Shown here in pieces: positions 22,708 through 34,335 of a stretch of DNA of 64,000 nt; position 1 is the stretch's first letter; the number at the start of each line of letters is the position of its first letter. Source of the DNA: Notolepis coatsorum. Its lineage: Eukaryota; Chordata; Actinopteri; Aulopiformes; Paralepididae. The stretch covers positions 75,231,706-75,295,705 of the forward strand of contig OZ020586.1 of assembly GCA_963971535.1 (NCBI GenBank), read 5' to 3'. A program made the position numbers and the translations under genes. The notes below the pieces were generated by a model, which did not search any database, had not been told where the DNA came from, and worked only from the letters and a program-made list of their open reading frames with translations.

Positions 22708-23689
22708 CTGTTGACCTTGAGCCCCTCTCACTAATACTCCCCTACCCCAGCCACCCGCAAACACCAAACTCCAGAGGTTTAAAGCCAAGAACCAATAACT
22801 AAAGCCCCCTGTATCTCAACAGGATAAACACCTGAAGGTGTCATGATGGCTTATTTCTTGTGACATCTTCAAGGTGAATGTTTGGGCTATTCCTTCAGGA
22901 CTTTTGGGGGTCTGTTATTGACATGATTGACTAAGCCCTTCATCTTTGCCGGGAGGAATATTAAGTTAATAACTTCGGGCTGTTTGTGTTTTCCTTCGGT
23001 CATGACATGTTCTATCAGGGAGGGTGTCTTGGACGGGGATGTGGTGGGGATTGATGTGTGAGGTGTTTGGGGGACTGGCTGTTCGGGGGGGGGGGGGTTC
23101 ACATGCCTTCGAACAACACTGTACTTATTGTACTTTCCTGCTAACACCCTCCCTCTCCTAGAGAACAGTCGCATCCTCCTCTCGCTGCTCTCCTCCTCTC
23201 CTACCTGCTATCTGTACCCCCCCCCCCCGTGCGGATGTTCCGCGCCTACACGGCAGCGGAGATACACTGTGGCTGGTGGGGCACCAGGATGCTGATGATG
23301 TCTCGCCCTCCCAATCCCCCCCCCTACCCCCCCGCGGGTGTTCCACGCCTAACATGGCAGCGGAGATACACATACATCTGTCTCAAGACTAGTCCTGCAT
23401 GTAAAATGCGAATTTATGTGTGCCATTATTACTACCAAATGTAATAATTGTGGAATATTACTATAATGAGCTGTGTATGAACCAAGCATCTCACTGTAAT
23501 GTACCTGTGCTTTATATGTGACAAATAAGCTACTACTACTTATTTTATGCCTATTCTTATCTCTGCACGTTCTACCTTGCACTACTTTTATTGTCTTTTA
23601 TACAGTACCTATTCTTATGTCTGCACTTTATGCATTGCTTTTATTCTGTCAACTGTATGTACATTTTATGCCTATGTTAATTTTATGCT
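22708..23689. other. No recognised gene
   Basis: Contains a G run (about 23087-23097), two C runs near 23217-23228 and 23318-23334, and duplicated words (GTTCCRCGCCTA with GCAGCGGAGATACA at 23238 and 23340). A LINE-like GACAAATAAGCTACTAC lies near 23520. Confidence 0.35.
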
Positions 23690-24224
<535 letters not shown>

Positions 24225-24516
24225 ACAGTGACTTCACACAGTCTCTGACTTTGGGCCCCTCGTCCTGGTACTTTTTTTTTGATCCACTTTTTCTCCCCAT
24301 TTTCTATTTTTCTCCCATCCCAATTTCGTAGTATCCAATTCTTCCCTCCCCTGTCTTGAACGTTGCTAGACTATGCCTCCCACTGGTCGGCTGTAGTGAG
24401 GACAGAAGCCTTGCATCACGTGTCCCGTCCGGTACACGAGGAGGCAGCCTGTCGCATCTGTAAAATGACTTTCTTTTACATAATAAAGTATAAAAAAAAA
24501 AAAAAAATACTGAAAT

Positions 24517-24994
24517 CAGTGTTGTAGTCGAGTCACTAAATCTCGAGGTCGAGTCTCGAGTCCCCAGTGTTTGAGTCAGAGTCCAAGTCCGAGTCACCAA
24601 AGAAGAGCCCGAGTCGAGTCCCCATTACCCTAGTCCGAGTACGAGTCCAAGTCATCAAGTCCACTCCAATCTGGCAGACAAAGAGCAGACATACACATTT
24701 AAAAAGGTCTACATTAAACATAAATGACACAGCGGTCACCATTTCAAAGGGAGTCTATTTACTTTGTGACACAATAGCCAAACTTAATGCACTAGCCATC
24801 AATATCTTATGCCAAATGATTAGGGCCTATTACAAAAAAAAAGTATTAAAAGAAAACCTGTTTATTAATTCCGAGTCCGAATGCAGTCAATGCTCGAGTC
24901 CAAGTCCAAGTCTGAGTCATCAGTACTCAATCCAAGTCGAGTCACGAGTCCTGAAAATCAGTCCATGACTCGGACTCGAGTTACTACAACACTG
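24517..24994. mobile_element. hAT-type MITE, GAGTC-rich
   Basis: Ends CAGTGTTGTAGTCGAGT and CTCGAGTTACTACAACACTG are inverted repeats. The flanks carry a perfect 8-bp duplication ACTGAAAT (24509-24516 and 24995-25002). Many CGAGTCC-type pentamer repeats lie near both ends. Non-coding. Confidence 0.92.
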
Positions 24995-25002
24995 ACTGAA
25001 AT

Positions 25003-25402
25003 ACTGTGAAAGAGTCTGAGGCTTATCTGTCCATAAATGAACATTGTTCCCCGTTGATCCTTTCCTGACGTCAAGTCATTCGCATGCGGGTTTCCCACAC
25101 AAATATAAAATGGTCTGGTGGTGGTGGGCGTTCAAATGTGGTGAATTGTCACTTGACTTTTCTCAGGCCCTTGATAAGAGAGTTGCAGGAGGAGAGGACA
25201 GCGTCTCACAGGCTGCTCTACATACTATATACATACGAAACGCCCCATTCAGACGCAGAGGAATCAGCCGTGTCACGGCACTCTTGGACGGGAGGTTTAA
25301 GTGCTTCATTACACATAGAAAAAGACCGGGTCAGACAGAGCAGACAGCAGGAGAATAGGCTGGTGAGATGAAGCCCTTCAAACTGTCTGCGTCGGACTAG
25401 GG

Positions 25403-25405
<3 letters not shown>
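25003..25405. other. No recognised feature
   Basis: A short open frame at 25044-25358 overlaps another in the next frame. Neither resembles a known protein. Confidence 0.3.
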
Positions 25406-25494
<89 letters not shown>

Positions 25495-25603
25495 TGGGCG
25501 ATGGTGTGGGAGATTGTGCATTGTGCTTGTCTTCATGTCTGAATCAGGGACGTGCATGTCCGCCTGTGTCTGTGTTTAGGAATGTGTCTCTGTCTGGGAA
25601 GTG

Positions 25604-25683
<80 letters not shown>
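25406..25683 (+). repeat. Two (GT)n microsatellites
   Basis: GT tracts at 25406-25492 and 25611-25683, separated by a GTCTGTGTCT-rich spacer. Confidence 0.95.
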
Positions 25684-25686
<3 letters not shown>

Positions 25687-25743
25687 ACACACATACACGT
25701 GTGTATGATACTCGTGTTTGCATTGACGAATGAATGCCTTCAA

Positions 25744-25873
<130 letters not shown>

Positions 25874-25879
25874 TAGTCA

Positions 25880-26040
25880 GAACTTAGAACCATCACAGAC
25901 ACACAGCGGTCGGGTCAGAACTCAGAACCATCACAGACACACAGCGGTCGGGTCAGAACTCAGAACCATCACAGACACACAGCGGTCGGGTCAGAACTCA
26001 GAACCATCACAGACACACAGCGGCCGTGTCCCAACCATCA
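25880..26040 (+). repeat. 38-bp minisatellite
   Basis: Four units containing AACCATCACAGACACACAGC and GGTCGGGTCAGAACTCAG. The unit's ACAGACAC matches the adjacent CAGA tract, suggesting a shared origin. Confidence 0.85.
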
Positions 26041-26204
26041 CAGACATAGCTGTTTGATGTCTGTGAGACAAGCTGAGGGGTCAGAGAGCAATGAGTTGAC
26101 AGGAGTGACAGCCTTTCACATGCTAATGCTGCAGAGAGGCTCAACACACCCGCAGTGTCGAGAGAAAACACGAGGGGCTGTGAAGAGATGCTGAAGTGGG
26201 ACGG

Positions 26205-26275
26205 CAGGGTAGCCTGGAGGTAAGAGAGGCAGACCGGTAATTAAAAGGTTGTTGGTTCGATCCTTGAGAGCTTGT
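26205..26275 (+). mobile_element. tRNA-like SINE head
   Basis: GTAGCCTGGAGGTAAGAGAG and GTTGTTGGTTCGATCCTTGA resemble A- and B-box regions spaced as in fish tRNA-SINEs. No clear tail follows. Confidence 0.5.
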
Positions 26276-26453
26276 GTTCTAGCTTAGCCCCTGTTTCACT
26301 CTAATGCAATGCACTAGAGTTACTTCTCACTGCTTTCTGACTCTTTTCCCCCGGCAGTGAGATGAGAACAAGCCACACGACTCCTGAACAAGGACAAGAA
26401 CAGGAGATTAAAACACTCTTGAACACACACACACATACCTCTTAAAAACTCTT

Positions 26454-26945
<492 letters not shown>

Positions 26946-26997
26946 GCACAGTGTAACGTGTCTGCTGTATGATGACATGCATGCACCTGTTAACAAA

Positions 26998-27212
26998 TGT
27001 AACAGTACTGTATATCTGTATGTCATGTATTCACTATGAATGGAAAATGTGGGACCCTGATGTAAACAAGACAAACGTCTTTCTCTAGTCTGCATCCCCT
27101 TAACAATTGTGTGTATTGAGCCGTACTGTATTGTACCCATTCTGCAATCTGTTAAATAAAGTTTTCATTCATTCATTCATTCATTCATTCATTCATTCAT
27201 TCATTCATTCAT
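26998..27212 (+). mobile_element. 5'-truncated LINE 3' end, (ATTC)n tail
   Basis: Same family as 391-608. Ends TTAAATAAAGTTTTCATTC with about 12 ATTC units. The next LINE copy begins directly at the end of this tail. Confidence 0.85.
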
Positions 27213-27342
27213 GTATGTCATGAATGTCATGATATATATCTGTATCATGTTGCGTATGTCATAAATGTCATTCTGAATTGAAAATGGGGGACCCTGATGT
27301 AAACAAGACGAAAGTCTTTATCTGGTCTGCATATCCCCTTAA
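27213..27342 (+). mobile_element. LINE copy X, piece 1 of 3
   Basis: 5'-truncated LINE 3' end starting at the tail of the preceding copy and running to the TTAA inside GCATATCCCCTTAA. The rest of the same 3' end resumes at 28736 and again at 37148. Confidence 0.85.
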
Positions 27343-28735
27343 CACTTTCACTGCCCAAGCTTAATTCCTTTTTACCCCCTTGAATGCCCAGTACCACTTC
27401 AATGTTAGCGTTAATATCACCTAATCTATGTTTTAAATTATGGCTATGTGTCTAATCTGCCCGTCGCTTATCAAAGACTCATTTTCCAGTCAACATTGTC
27501 ATAGCAGATTGTTTTTTTATCGCTTCATTTCCGTTTTCTAGCATTTTGAAAAGCACTCGATTTCACGGAAAAAATAAGACATTCCATGATAATCGCCCTT
27601 TACTGGAATATTCTAGAACGTTGTAATTTTTCGGCCTATTTATGAATAGTTTTCAAATAAACGCTAGATTATCGATAGTATATGTGTGCGCATGCACGCT
27701 CGTGCCGCGAGCTGAAAATCGATTCTCCTAGTTACTGACCGCTCGCACAGCCAAACAGCCATATCACATAATCACATAAAAGCTTATATCTCTGTGAAAA
27801 CGGATCTGATTATCCTAAGCTTGGTAACATAGATTCCTTACCTGAGATCAGATGGTATCCAAATGGATTATTCCAATTCCTGATCGCCATTCGAAAAAAT
27901 CAATCCTTTTATTGATTCACCGTGTATACTGTAAAAACACTTATTACATGGCGTTTTCACATTCGCCGAAATGCTTGCTTGTGATTGGTCAATAGCGCTC
28001 CGTTACCCCTAGCAGCGGTCAATTATCACACAATAATGACCGCTGTGCGCAGCTGTTCGCAATCAAGCCCACAATAATGACCGCTGTGCGCAGCTGTTCG
28101 CAATCAAGCCCACTGACATCAGTGCTGCCGCCGGCGAAGCTGCCGGCGATGACAGGGGGCGGAGCGACGAGCGGAGCCAGAAGCCCAGAACCAGTGTTGC
28201 GAGTCGATGTAAAATGAATTAGGTATATTGTTAGTAAGTTAGCCATGTAATAAGCGGGATAATGTATAGCTATACTCGATCATTGTCGCAAAATAATTGA
28301 CCTTCACTGACGTTTAAAACACCTCGGCGAGGCGCCTCGGTATTTTAAACTCTGTGTCGGTCAATTATTTTGCGACAATGACCTCGTAGCTATACATTAT
28401 CCCTTACATAATCCCCGCTGCTCTGAGCCTCACTAGTGGAGCTGATCGACCCCGGCTGCGTGAGTGAGAAGTAAAATGTGGAGTCAGGGATTTTTTTTCT
28501 CATTCATTTTCATTGAGTTCAATCCAAAAGGGTGAATTACTATCTGGGAGATGATAGGGGGCGCTTTTTTCACATCTGAGCGCCTGGAGTGGCTGAATTT
28601 CCAACGGTAGACTCGGTTGATGAAATATGAATTCAGATCGCTAATAAAAAAAAACGAGAAAAAACGAATATTCTCGTGATGGGCCTTCAACCCGCGGGGG
28701 GTAAACCAGAGAAAACTCGGGTTGGGCAATCAAAG
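27343..28735. mobile_element. Non-autonomous piggyBac-like (TTAA) transposon
   Basis: Inserted at the TTAA of a LINE: TTAA flanks at 27339-27342 and 28736-28739, and the LINE reads across if the insert is removed. The inner ends CACTTTCACTGCCCAAGC and the complement of the right end, CTTTGATTGCCCAACC, match at 13 of 16 positions. No transposase frame. It contains a duplicated 47-bp unit (28025-28112, CAATAATGACCGCTGTGCGC) and a hairpin MITE. Confidence 0.85.
28256..28403. mobile_element. Hairpin MITE with CG-rich apex
   Basis: GGGATAATGTATAGCTA and CATTGTCGCAAAATAATTGA are repeated inverted on the right. The apex holds CCTCGGCGAGGCGCCTCGG, itself palindromic. The 148-bp unit should fold on itself over nearly its whole length. 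Confidence 0.85.
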
Positions 28736-28768
28736 TTAACAATTGAGTGTATTGAGCCGTACTGTATT
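28736..28768 (+). mobile_element. LINE copy X, piece 2 of 3
   Basis: TTAACAATTGAGTGTATTGA and GCCGTACTGTATT continue the LINE 3' end interrupted at 27342. It ends in ACTGTATT, the target duplication of the next insertion. Confidence 0.85.
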
Positions 28769-29087
28769 TAGGGTGACCAGATCCCAATAAACCAAATGTG
28801 GTACAAATGGTATGTTTGTGAGGGACAATGTGGGACACCCCACCCCCCCCCCCCCCAGTGCAGCCCCCTCCCCTTTTTTTGGTGGACTGTCCCTGTCGCC
28901 TCCTTCAAGGCTCATCCACCACTGTCCTCATTAAAATGACCACAAGCCCATTATGTTTTGCCCTTATTCATATTTTCTTTTTTCCCCTTTTGTCTCTAAT
29001 GGGTGTTAAGTACTCAAAATAAATAAAATTACCACCCAGACTTACTATCACTTATGATTATAGGTCTGGACCCGCAGTCTTATCACA

Positions 29088-29204
<117 letters not shown>

Positions 29205-29639
29205 CTCGAGTCCCCCCTCTCTCTTACTCTGCCCCCCACAGATTCTGGACTAACCCCCTCTGACACACAAAGTAAAGTGTCTGTGTGTGTGTCACACACA
29301 CAGACACACACTGCCACTTTACTTTACTGCCATTAATTAGTTTGTTTATTTAGTGTACATCATATTAGTTTACTGCCATATCACTGCCCAGACCTCCTCC
29401 CCTCCCGTGTTTACGGCGAGCGCCGTAAGAACTGTTTCTGGACGGCTGCCACGTATGCGCGCTGTAGGAGTGGATCCTAAGACTGTCTCCCGACCCCGCC
29501 TGTCCATCCCTCCCTCCCTCCCGCCCGGCGCAACGACACTTTGTTTAACTACTCTGTTGTTGATGCAGCCTGACTATCGCATATGGCGTCTCAGGCATTC
29601 TGTAGATGACATGTGTCAACAAATGTACATGTCTGTTTG

Positions 29640-29789
29640 AATTTATGCTGTGCCATTGTTACTGTAAAAAATTTTATGATTGTGATGTTGTTATTATTAT
29701 TAATGAGACGATGAGCTGTATGTGTGTGTCGCTGGAATTTCCCCAAGGGGATTAATAAAGGAATATCTTATCTTATCTTATCTTATCCA
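29640..29789 (+). mobile_element. LINE 3' end with (TATCT)n tail
   Basis: AATTTCCCCAAGGGGATTAA and TAAAGGAATATCTTATCTTA, the same 3' end as 12.83 kb. The 5' limit is approximate. Confidence 0.75.
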
Positions 29790-30099
29790 TCATCTCACTG
29801 CCACTTTACTGCCATTATTGTATTATTGTATTTTACTGCCATTATTTATTATTCATACTTACTATGTACCACTGCTGCTAAAAGTGTTGCACTAAGTTCT
29901 CGTTTACCTCTATTTACATTCACTCATACATTCACTTTTTTTTAGCTACTGTCTACATTGTATATAGTCCTGTATACTGTCCATATGTTACTTTAGTGTA
30001 CTATGTTACTTTATGTTTATAGTGTAGGCCTACTATATGTTACTTTATGTTTATATTAGATCTTGTTCTTTATATACACCGTGGGAAGGCGGGAATGCA

Positions 30100-30170
30100 A
30101 TTTAATTTATCTGTATGTCTTGCACATTACGAGAGGTGACAATAAAGCTGACTTTGACTTTTGACTAACA
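30100..30170 (+). mobile_element. LINE 3' end fragment
   Basis: GAGGTGACAATAAAGCTGAC followed by TTTGACTTTTGAC: a short 3' terminus with a degenerate tail, just before the gypsy insertion. Confidence 0.5.
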
Positions 30171-30246
30171 AAAGTAACTCACCAAAACAACTCACACGTC
30201 CAGGGATTCACACTGGCACTGCAGTGATGAGAGCAGGAACAGTAAT

Positions 30247-31218
30247 TGTGAGGTTTTGTCCGCTGCTCACCCACTCGCTCTGTTCCTTTAAGGTATTTCG
30301 GTTAATTAATTGCATTCTCCTCTCCACACGCTTCTTCCTGTAGATGCCGTTTGATTGGTGCTCCCCCAACCACACGCTTCTGGAGCAATGATCAATTCCA
30401 TCCCGCAGCTGTCACTGCTTGTCATTAAGCACCCTTGGCTTTATATACCCCGATCCCCCTATTATTGATGTTGGATCGTTCTGAAATATTCTCTGCATTT
30501 GCTTGTTCCTTCCGTTGCTGCTTTCCCTGTTCTTTGCCTCCCAGGACTCTCGTGAAGTATCCCGTTTGGAGAACCTGCTTCCCCGTTACGAAGCGCTCGC
30601 CCTGTTTGATCCGCCCGCTTCACGTATGCGCTCCGGTGAGTTTTTGTAAAGACAGTCTTTTGGATTCAATCGTTTTTGCGTGTGTTAAAGCACTGAAGAG
30701 ATCCTGTTTTTCGTTCAGACTGTTCTCACCCTTTTTGCCTGTTGGATTTTCACTTTGGATTTATTGTTTGGACATTGCTCACTGTGTGTTTCACACCGAA
30801 GATTTTGTCACTTGGATTTATTGTTTGGACATTGCTCACTGTGTGTTTCACACCGAAGATTCTGTCACTTGGATTTATTGTTTGGACAAGTCACTTCACC
30901 AGTCACCTGTCAGTTTACAATTGTGCACTGAGCTAACTCGGACTCTCTCTCTCTCCCTATCCGCCTCTCCCCCGGAGTATATGCTGGGAGGATTCTGCAG
31001 AGCGGCTCATACGTCACGGACAAATTCCACAAGCGTCACCCCCCCGGGAGAAGCTGCAGAGCAGCAAACATTCCTCACATTCCTGTTTCCCAGTTTCTTC
31101 TGTTCTCCACCAATTTCTTTCTGTTTACTCAGTAAATAAACACGCCCTTGATTTTGGCTAACTCTAAAACAACTCTCTCTGTGCCGTTTGCGTTTGGGGT
31201 CGGTGTCAAACCGTAACA
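30247..31218 (+). repeat. 5' LTR of the gypsy element
   Basis: Begins TGTGAGGTTTTGTCCG and ends CAAACCGTAACA. TATA box at 30441-30447, AATAAA at 31135-31140. An internal 57-bp unit (TTGGATTTATTGTTTGGACA and TTTCACACCGAAGATT) is present about three times at 30755-30890. The 234-codon frame over the LTR is also present in the 3' LTR and is not taken as a gene. Confidence 0.95.
30441..30479 (+). promoter_or_regulatory. LTR promoter and predicted self-primer
   Basis: TTATATA at 30441 lies about 28 nt upstream of GTTGGATCGT (30470-30479), the expected spacing from TATA box to transcript start. That 10-mer is exactly complementary to ACGATCCAAC just after the LTR. In Tf1/sushi-group elements the 5' end of the transcript primes its own reverse transcription (established); its use here is inference from the match and its position. 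Confidence 0.75.
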
Positions 31219-31220
31219 TT

Positions 31221-31230
31221 ACGATCCAAC
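31221..31230 (+). other. Predicted self-priming primer-binding site
   Basis: ACGATCCAAC begins 2 nt after the 5' LTR and is the reverse complement of the presumed transcript start. No TGG-starting tRNA 3'-end complement occurs at this position, which favours self-priming over tRNA priming. Confidence 0.75.
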
Positions 31231-31234
31231 CAAT

Positions 31235-32335
31235 ATGACGACCCCAGCCGACACAGAGAGAGTCAGAACAGCACTAGCTGGCCAGATCGAGTTAACCAAG
31301 GATCACAGTCACCAACTAGACAGGGCTGCGGCTGCGGTACAGGAACTCAGGGAGCAGGTCCAGCCTATTCAGGGGTCCCTGGGCGCTCTGGCAGACCAGC
31401 AGTCAAGTATTCTCCTCCATCTACACGCGCTGAGTGACACCGTTAACGCCTTGCTTGTACCCCCACTTCCTTCAGGAACATTGGCCGGCGCATCACCCGC
31501 AGTCCTGGCAGGCCCCGCGCTTCCCGATCCCGCACCTCGGGAGCCCCGTCTCTCCCAACCACGGCTGTTCGACGGCAACTTCGAGGATTGTGCCACATTC
31601 ATCATGCAATGTGAGTTGGTTTTTCGTCATCAACCCAGTCGTTTCACTTCAAGAGGAGCCCAAGTGGCCTATATGACTAACTTGCTCTCAGGCCGGGCAG
31701 CCCAGTGGGTCACTTCCTCCTGGGCAATGGAGGCAGACTTCTGTTTCTCCTATCCAGACTTCGTGGCTGAGCTCCGCAGGGTGTTCCACCATCCAGCCCG
31801 TGGTCTGGACCCTGGAGCCCGGTTGGGTACCTTCCGGCAGGGCAGCGGCGGGGTTACCGACTACGTGCTGGAGTTCAGACTGGCGGCGGTGGAGAGCGGT
31901 TGGAACGACCAAGCACTTCGTCTTACCTTCATGAGGGGGCTCAGCGACGCAGTCAGGGACCAGCTCGCGACCCGGGAGGAACCTGAGTCCCTCGAGGACC
32001 TGTTCAGCCTCGCCATTCGCATCGACGGACGCCTCCAGGAGAGAAGACGTGAGAGAACCCGACAGGGACCTCCTGAGGTACTCCGAACCCCCCGTACTCG
32101 TGACGGTACTGCTGGTCGCTCTGCCCCCAACACGACTGGTGGTCTTTTCCCCTCCCGTTCGGTACCCGAGGAGGAACCCATGCAGCTGGGACGTTCTCAT
32201 CTGAGCCAGGCTGAGAAGGAGGCGAGGTTCAGGTCCGGTCTTTGCCTCTACTGCGGTCGGGAGGGACACCGAATCGCCAACTGCCCCACCCGGCCAAAAG
32301 ACCAGGCTCGCCGGGACCCCGGGAGATCCTGGTGA
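31235..32335 (+). CDS. Gypsy Gag polyprotein
   Basis: An intact 366-codon frame with a true ATG 4 nt after the primer-binding site. An N-terminal helix-rich part with heptad-like spacing (about 20-70) is followed by a Pro-rich linker, a capsid-like domain ([19 protein letters not shown] to about residue 260), an Arg-rich stretch, and one CCHC zinc knuckle at 337-350 (C-x2-C-x4-H-x4-C). Gag builds the particle and packages RNA. The end overlaps the pol frame, which is open from 32215 in the -1 register. No canonical X-XXY-YYZ slippery heptamer was seen in the overlap. Confidence 0.93.
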   Translation: MTTPADTERVRTALAGQIELTKDHSHQLDRAAAAVQELREQVQPIQGSLGALADQQSSILLHLHALSDTVNALLVPPLPSGTLAGASPAVLAGPALPDPAPREPRLSQPRLFDGNFEDCATFIMQCELVFRHQPSRFTSRGAQVAYMTNLLSGRAAQWVTSSWAMEADFCFSYPDFVAELRRVFHHPARGLDPGARLGTFRQGSGGVTDYVLEFRLAAVESGWNDQALRLTFMRGLSDAVRDQLATREEPESLEDLFSLAIRIDGRLQERRRERTRQGPPEVLRTPRTRDGTAGRSAPNTTGGLFPSRSVPEEEPMQLGRSHLSQAEKEARFRSGLCLYCGREGHRIANCPTRPKDQARRDPGRSW

Positions 32336-33929
32336 GCCGCTTTTCTCATTCCCAGAGCCGTGCACCACCTGGCCATCTGATGAGCGTCACCCTGGCCTGG
32401 GCGGACCAACGGGCAACGGTGGAGGCACTCATTGACTCGGGGGCAGACGAGAGTTTCCTCGACTTCGAGTTCGCTACCCGGGCCAACATTCCACTTGAGG
32501 ACCTAGTGAGGCCTTTGGAGATATTCGCATTGGACCAACACCGCCTGGCCGACATCTCTCAACGCACCTGCCCTGTCATGCTGACCATTGCTGGTAACCA
32601 CGTTGAGAGACTCCAGTTCCTTATCACCAGATCCCCTCTTGTCCCATTGGTCCTGGGTCGGCCCTGGCTCGCGCTGCACGAGCCCCACATCGCCTGGTCC
32701 TCCGGTACCATCAAGGGCTGGAGCTCCTCCTGTCATGCCCATTGTCTACAGGCGGCGTCCTGTCCCCCGCCCCGGAGGTCCGTTGGTGAGCCTCCTCCAG
32801 ACCTTTCGACCATACCCCCCGAGTACCACGACCTCATGGAGGTTTTCAGTAAGTCCAGGGCTCAGGCCCTTCCACCCCACCGTCCGTACGACTGTGCCAT
32901 CGACCTCCGCCAAGGGGCTCCCCTTCCCGGCAGCCGCCTCTACAGTCTGACCGTTCCGGAGAAGAAGGCGATGGATCAATACATCTCTGAGTCCTTGGAA
33001 GCAGGACTCATTCGGCCTTCCTCCTCCCCGGTGGTGGCCGGTTTCTTCTTTGTTGGGAAGAAGGACGGGGACCTTCGACCCTGCATCGACTATCGCCAGC
33101 TCAACGAGATCACCATTAAGAACAAATACCCTCTACCTCTCATGAACTCCACCTTCGAGCCTCTCACCCAGGCTACCGTCTTTACCAAGCTGGACCTCCG
33201 GAGTGCCTACCATCTTGTCCGTATCCGTGAGGGCGATGAATGGAAGACCGCCTTCAAGACTCCCAGGGGCCACTACGAGTACCTGGTGATGCCGTTCGGC
33301 CTCACCAACGCTCCGGCGGTATTCCAGGCACTCATGAACGACGTCCTTCGTGACATGCTGGAGGAGTTTGTGGTAGTGTACCTGGACGACATCCTCATCT
33401 TCTCCAAGACCCTCGAGGAGCACATCCAGCATGTCCGCCGTGTGCTGGAGCGCCTCCTCCACAATCGGCTCTTCGTCAAGGCGGAGAAGTGCCGATTCCA
33501 CTCCGACTCCGTCGATTACCTGGGCTTCATTGTGGAGAAGGGCTTGACCCGAGCTGATCCTCGCAAGATCCAAGCAGTGGAGGAATGGCCTGAACCCACC
33601 TCTCGGAAGGAGTTACAGAGTTTCCTCGGGTTCGCCAACTTCTACCGAAGGTTCATCCGGAACTACAGTCAAGTGGCGGAACCGCTTACCAGACTGACCT
33701 CTCCCGCCCTGCCGTTCGACTGGTCCCCAGCGGCGTGTGCTGCGTTCCGCTCCCTCAAGAAGAGGTTCACTTCCGCCCCGATCTTGCTCCACCCAGACCC
33801 CAAGAGACAGTTCATCGTTGAGGTGGACGCCTCGGATACTGGACTGGGAGCTATCTTGTCCCAGCGATCGGCAACGGACCAGAAGGTACATCCGTGCGCC
33901 TTCTACTCGCGTCGGTTCCTCCCTGCCGA
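32215..33929 (+). pseudogene. Gypsy Pol part 1: protease, reverse transcriptase, RNase H start
   Basis: Open in the -1 register relative to gag. Counting from 32242, the aspartic protease motif DSGA is at residues 65-68 ([13 protein letters not shown]). Reverse transcriptase follows with [26 protein letters not shown] and the catalytic YLDD at 33379-33390. RNase H begins at [14 protein letters not shown]. After [11 protein letters not shown] the frame is lost near 33930: comparison with the usual spacing in this family suggests about 22 nt missing, and the conserved continuation [18 protein letters not shown] is found in another frame. Beyond the break the original frame runs only to 34029. 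Confidence 0.9.
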
Positions 33930-34335
33930 GAGGAGCTGCTGGCGGTCGTGGCTGCTTTGGAGGAGTGGCGTCATTGGCTTGAGGGGGCCGAGGAGCCGTT
34001 TACCATCTGGACGGACCACAAGAACCTGACGTACATCCGTGCTTCCAAGCGCCTCAACGGCCGGCAGGCAAGATGGGCCAGCTTCCTCAGTCGGTTCGAC
34101 TTCTCGCTGACGTTTCGTCCTGGTTCCCGCAACACGAAGGCCGACTCCCTGTCCCGGTTACACTCCAAGGGGGCTCCAACCACTGAGGACCCGACTCCCA
34201 TCCTTCCGGAGGCCAGGGTGGTAGGAGTCGTCACCTTGGGCATCGAGGGGGTGGTAAGGCGTGCCCTACGCTTCCATCGCGCTCCAAGCAATGTACCGAG
34301 TCATCGTCTCTTCGTCCCCGACTCAGTCCGGTCCC
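33930..34335 (+). pseudogene. Gypsy Pol part 2: RNase H end and linker
   Basis: Second register, starting at [15 protein letters not shown]. Contains the RNase H end ([12 protein letters not shown] and [10 protein letters not shown]) and the linker to integrase. The frame is lost again near 34335. A one-base deletion in the CCCGGTCC region would account for the register change (inference from frame arithmetic). The residues that follow in this register to 34433 are nonsense. Confidence 0.85.

Noticed and set aside
30435-31139. 234-codon frame over the LTR
   Set aside because: It is the LTR itself, repeated in the 3' LTR. The 57-bp tandem repeat explains the repeated residues, and no family is recognised.
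31688-32368. 226-codon minus-strand frame opposite gag
   Set aside because: Antisense shadow of a GC-rich coding region; no recognisable domain.
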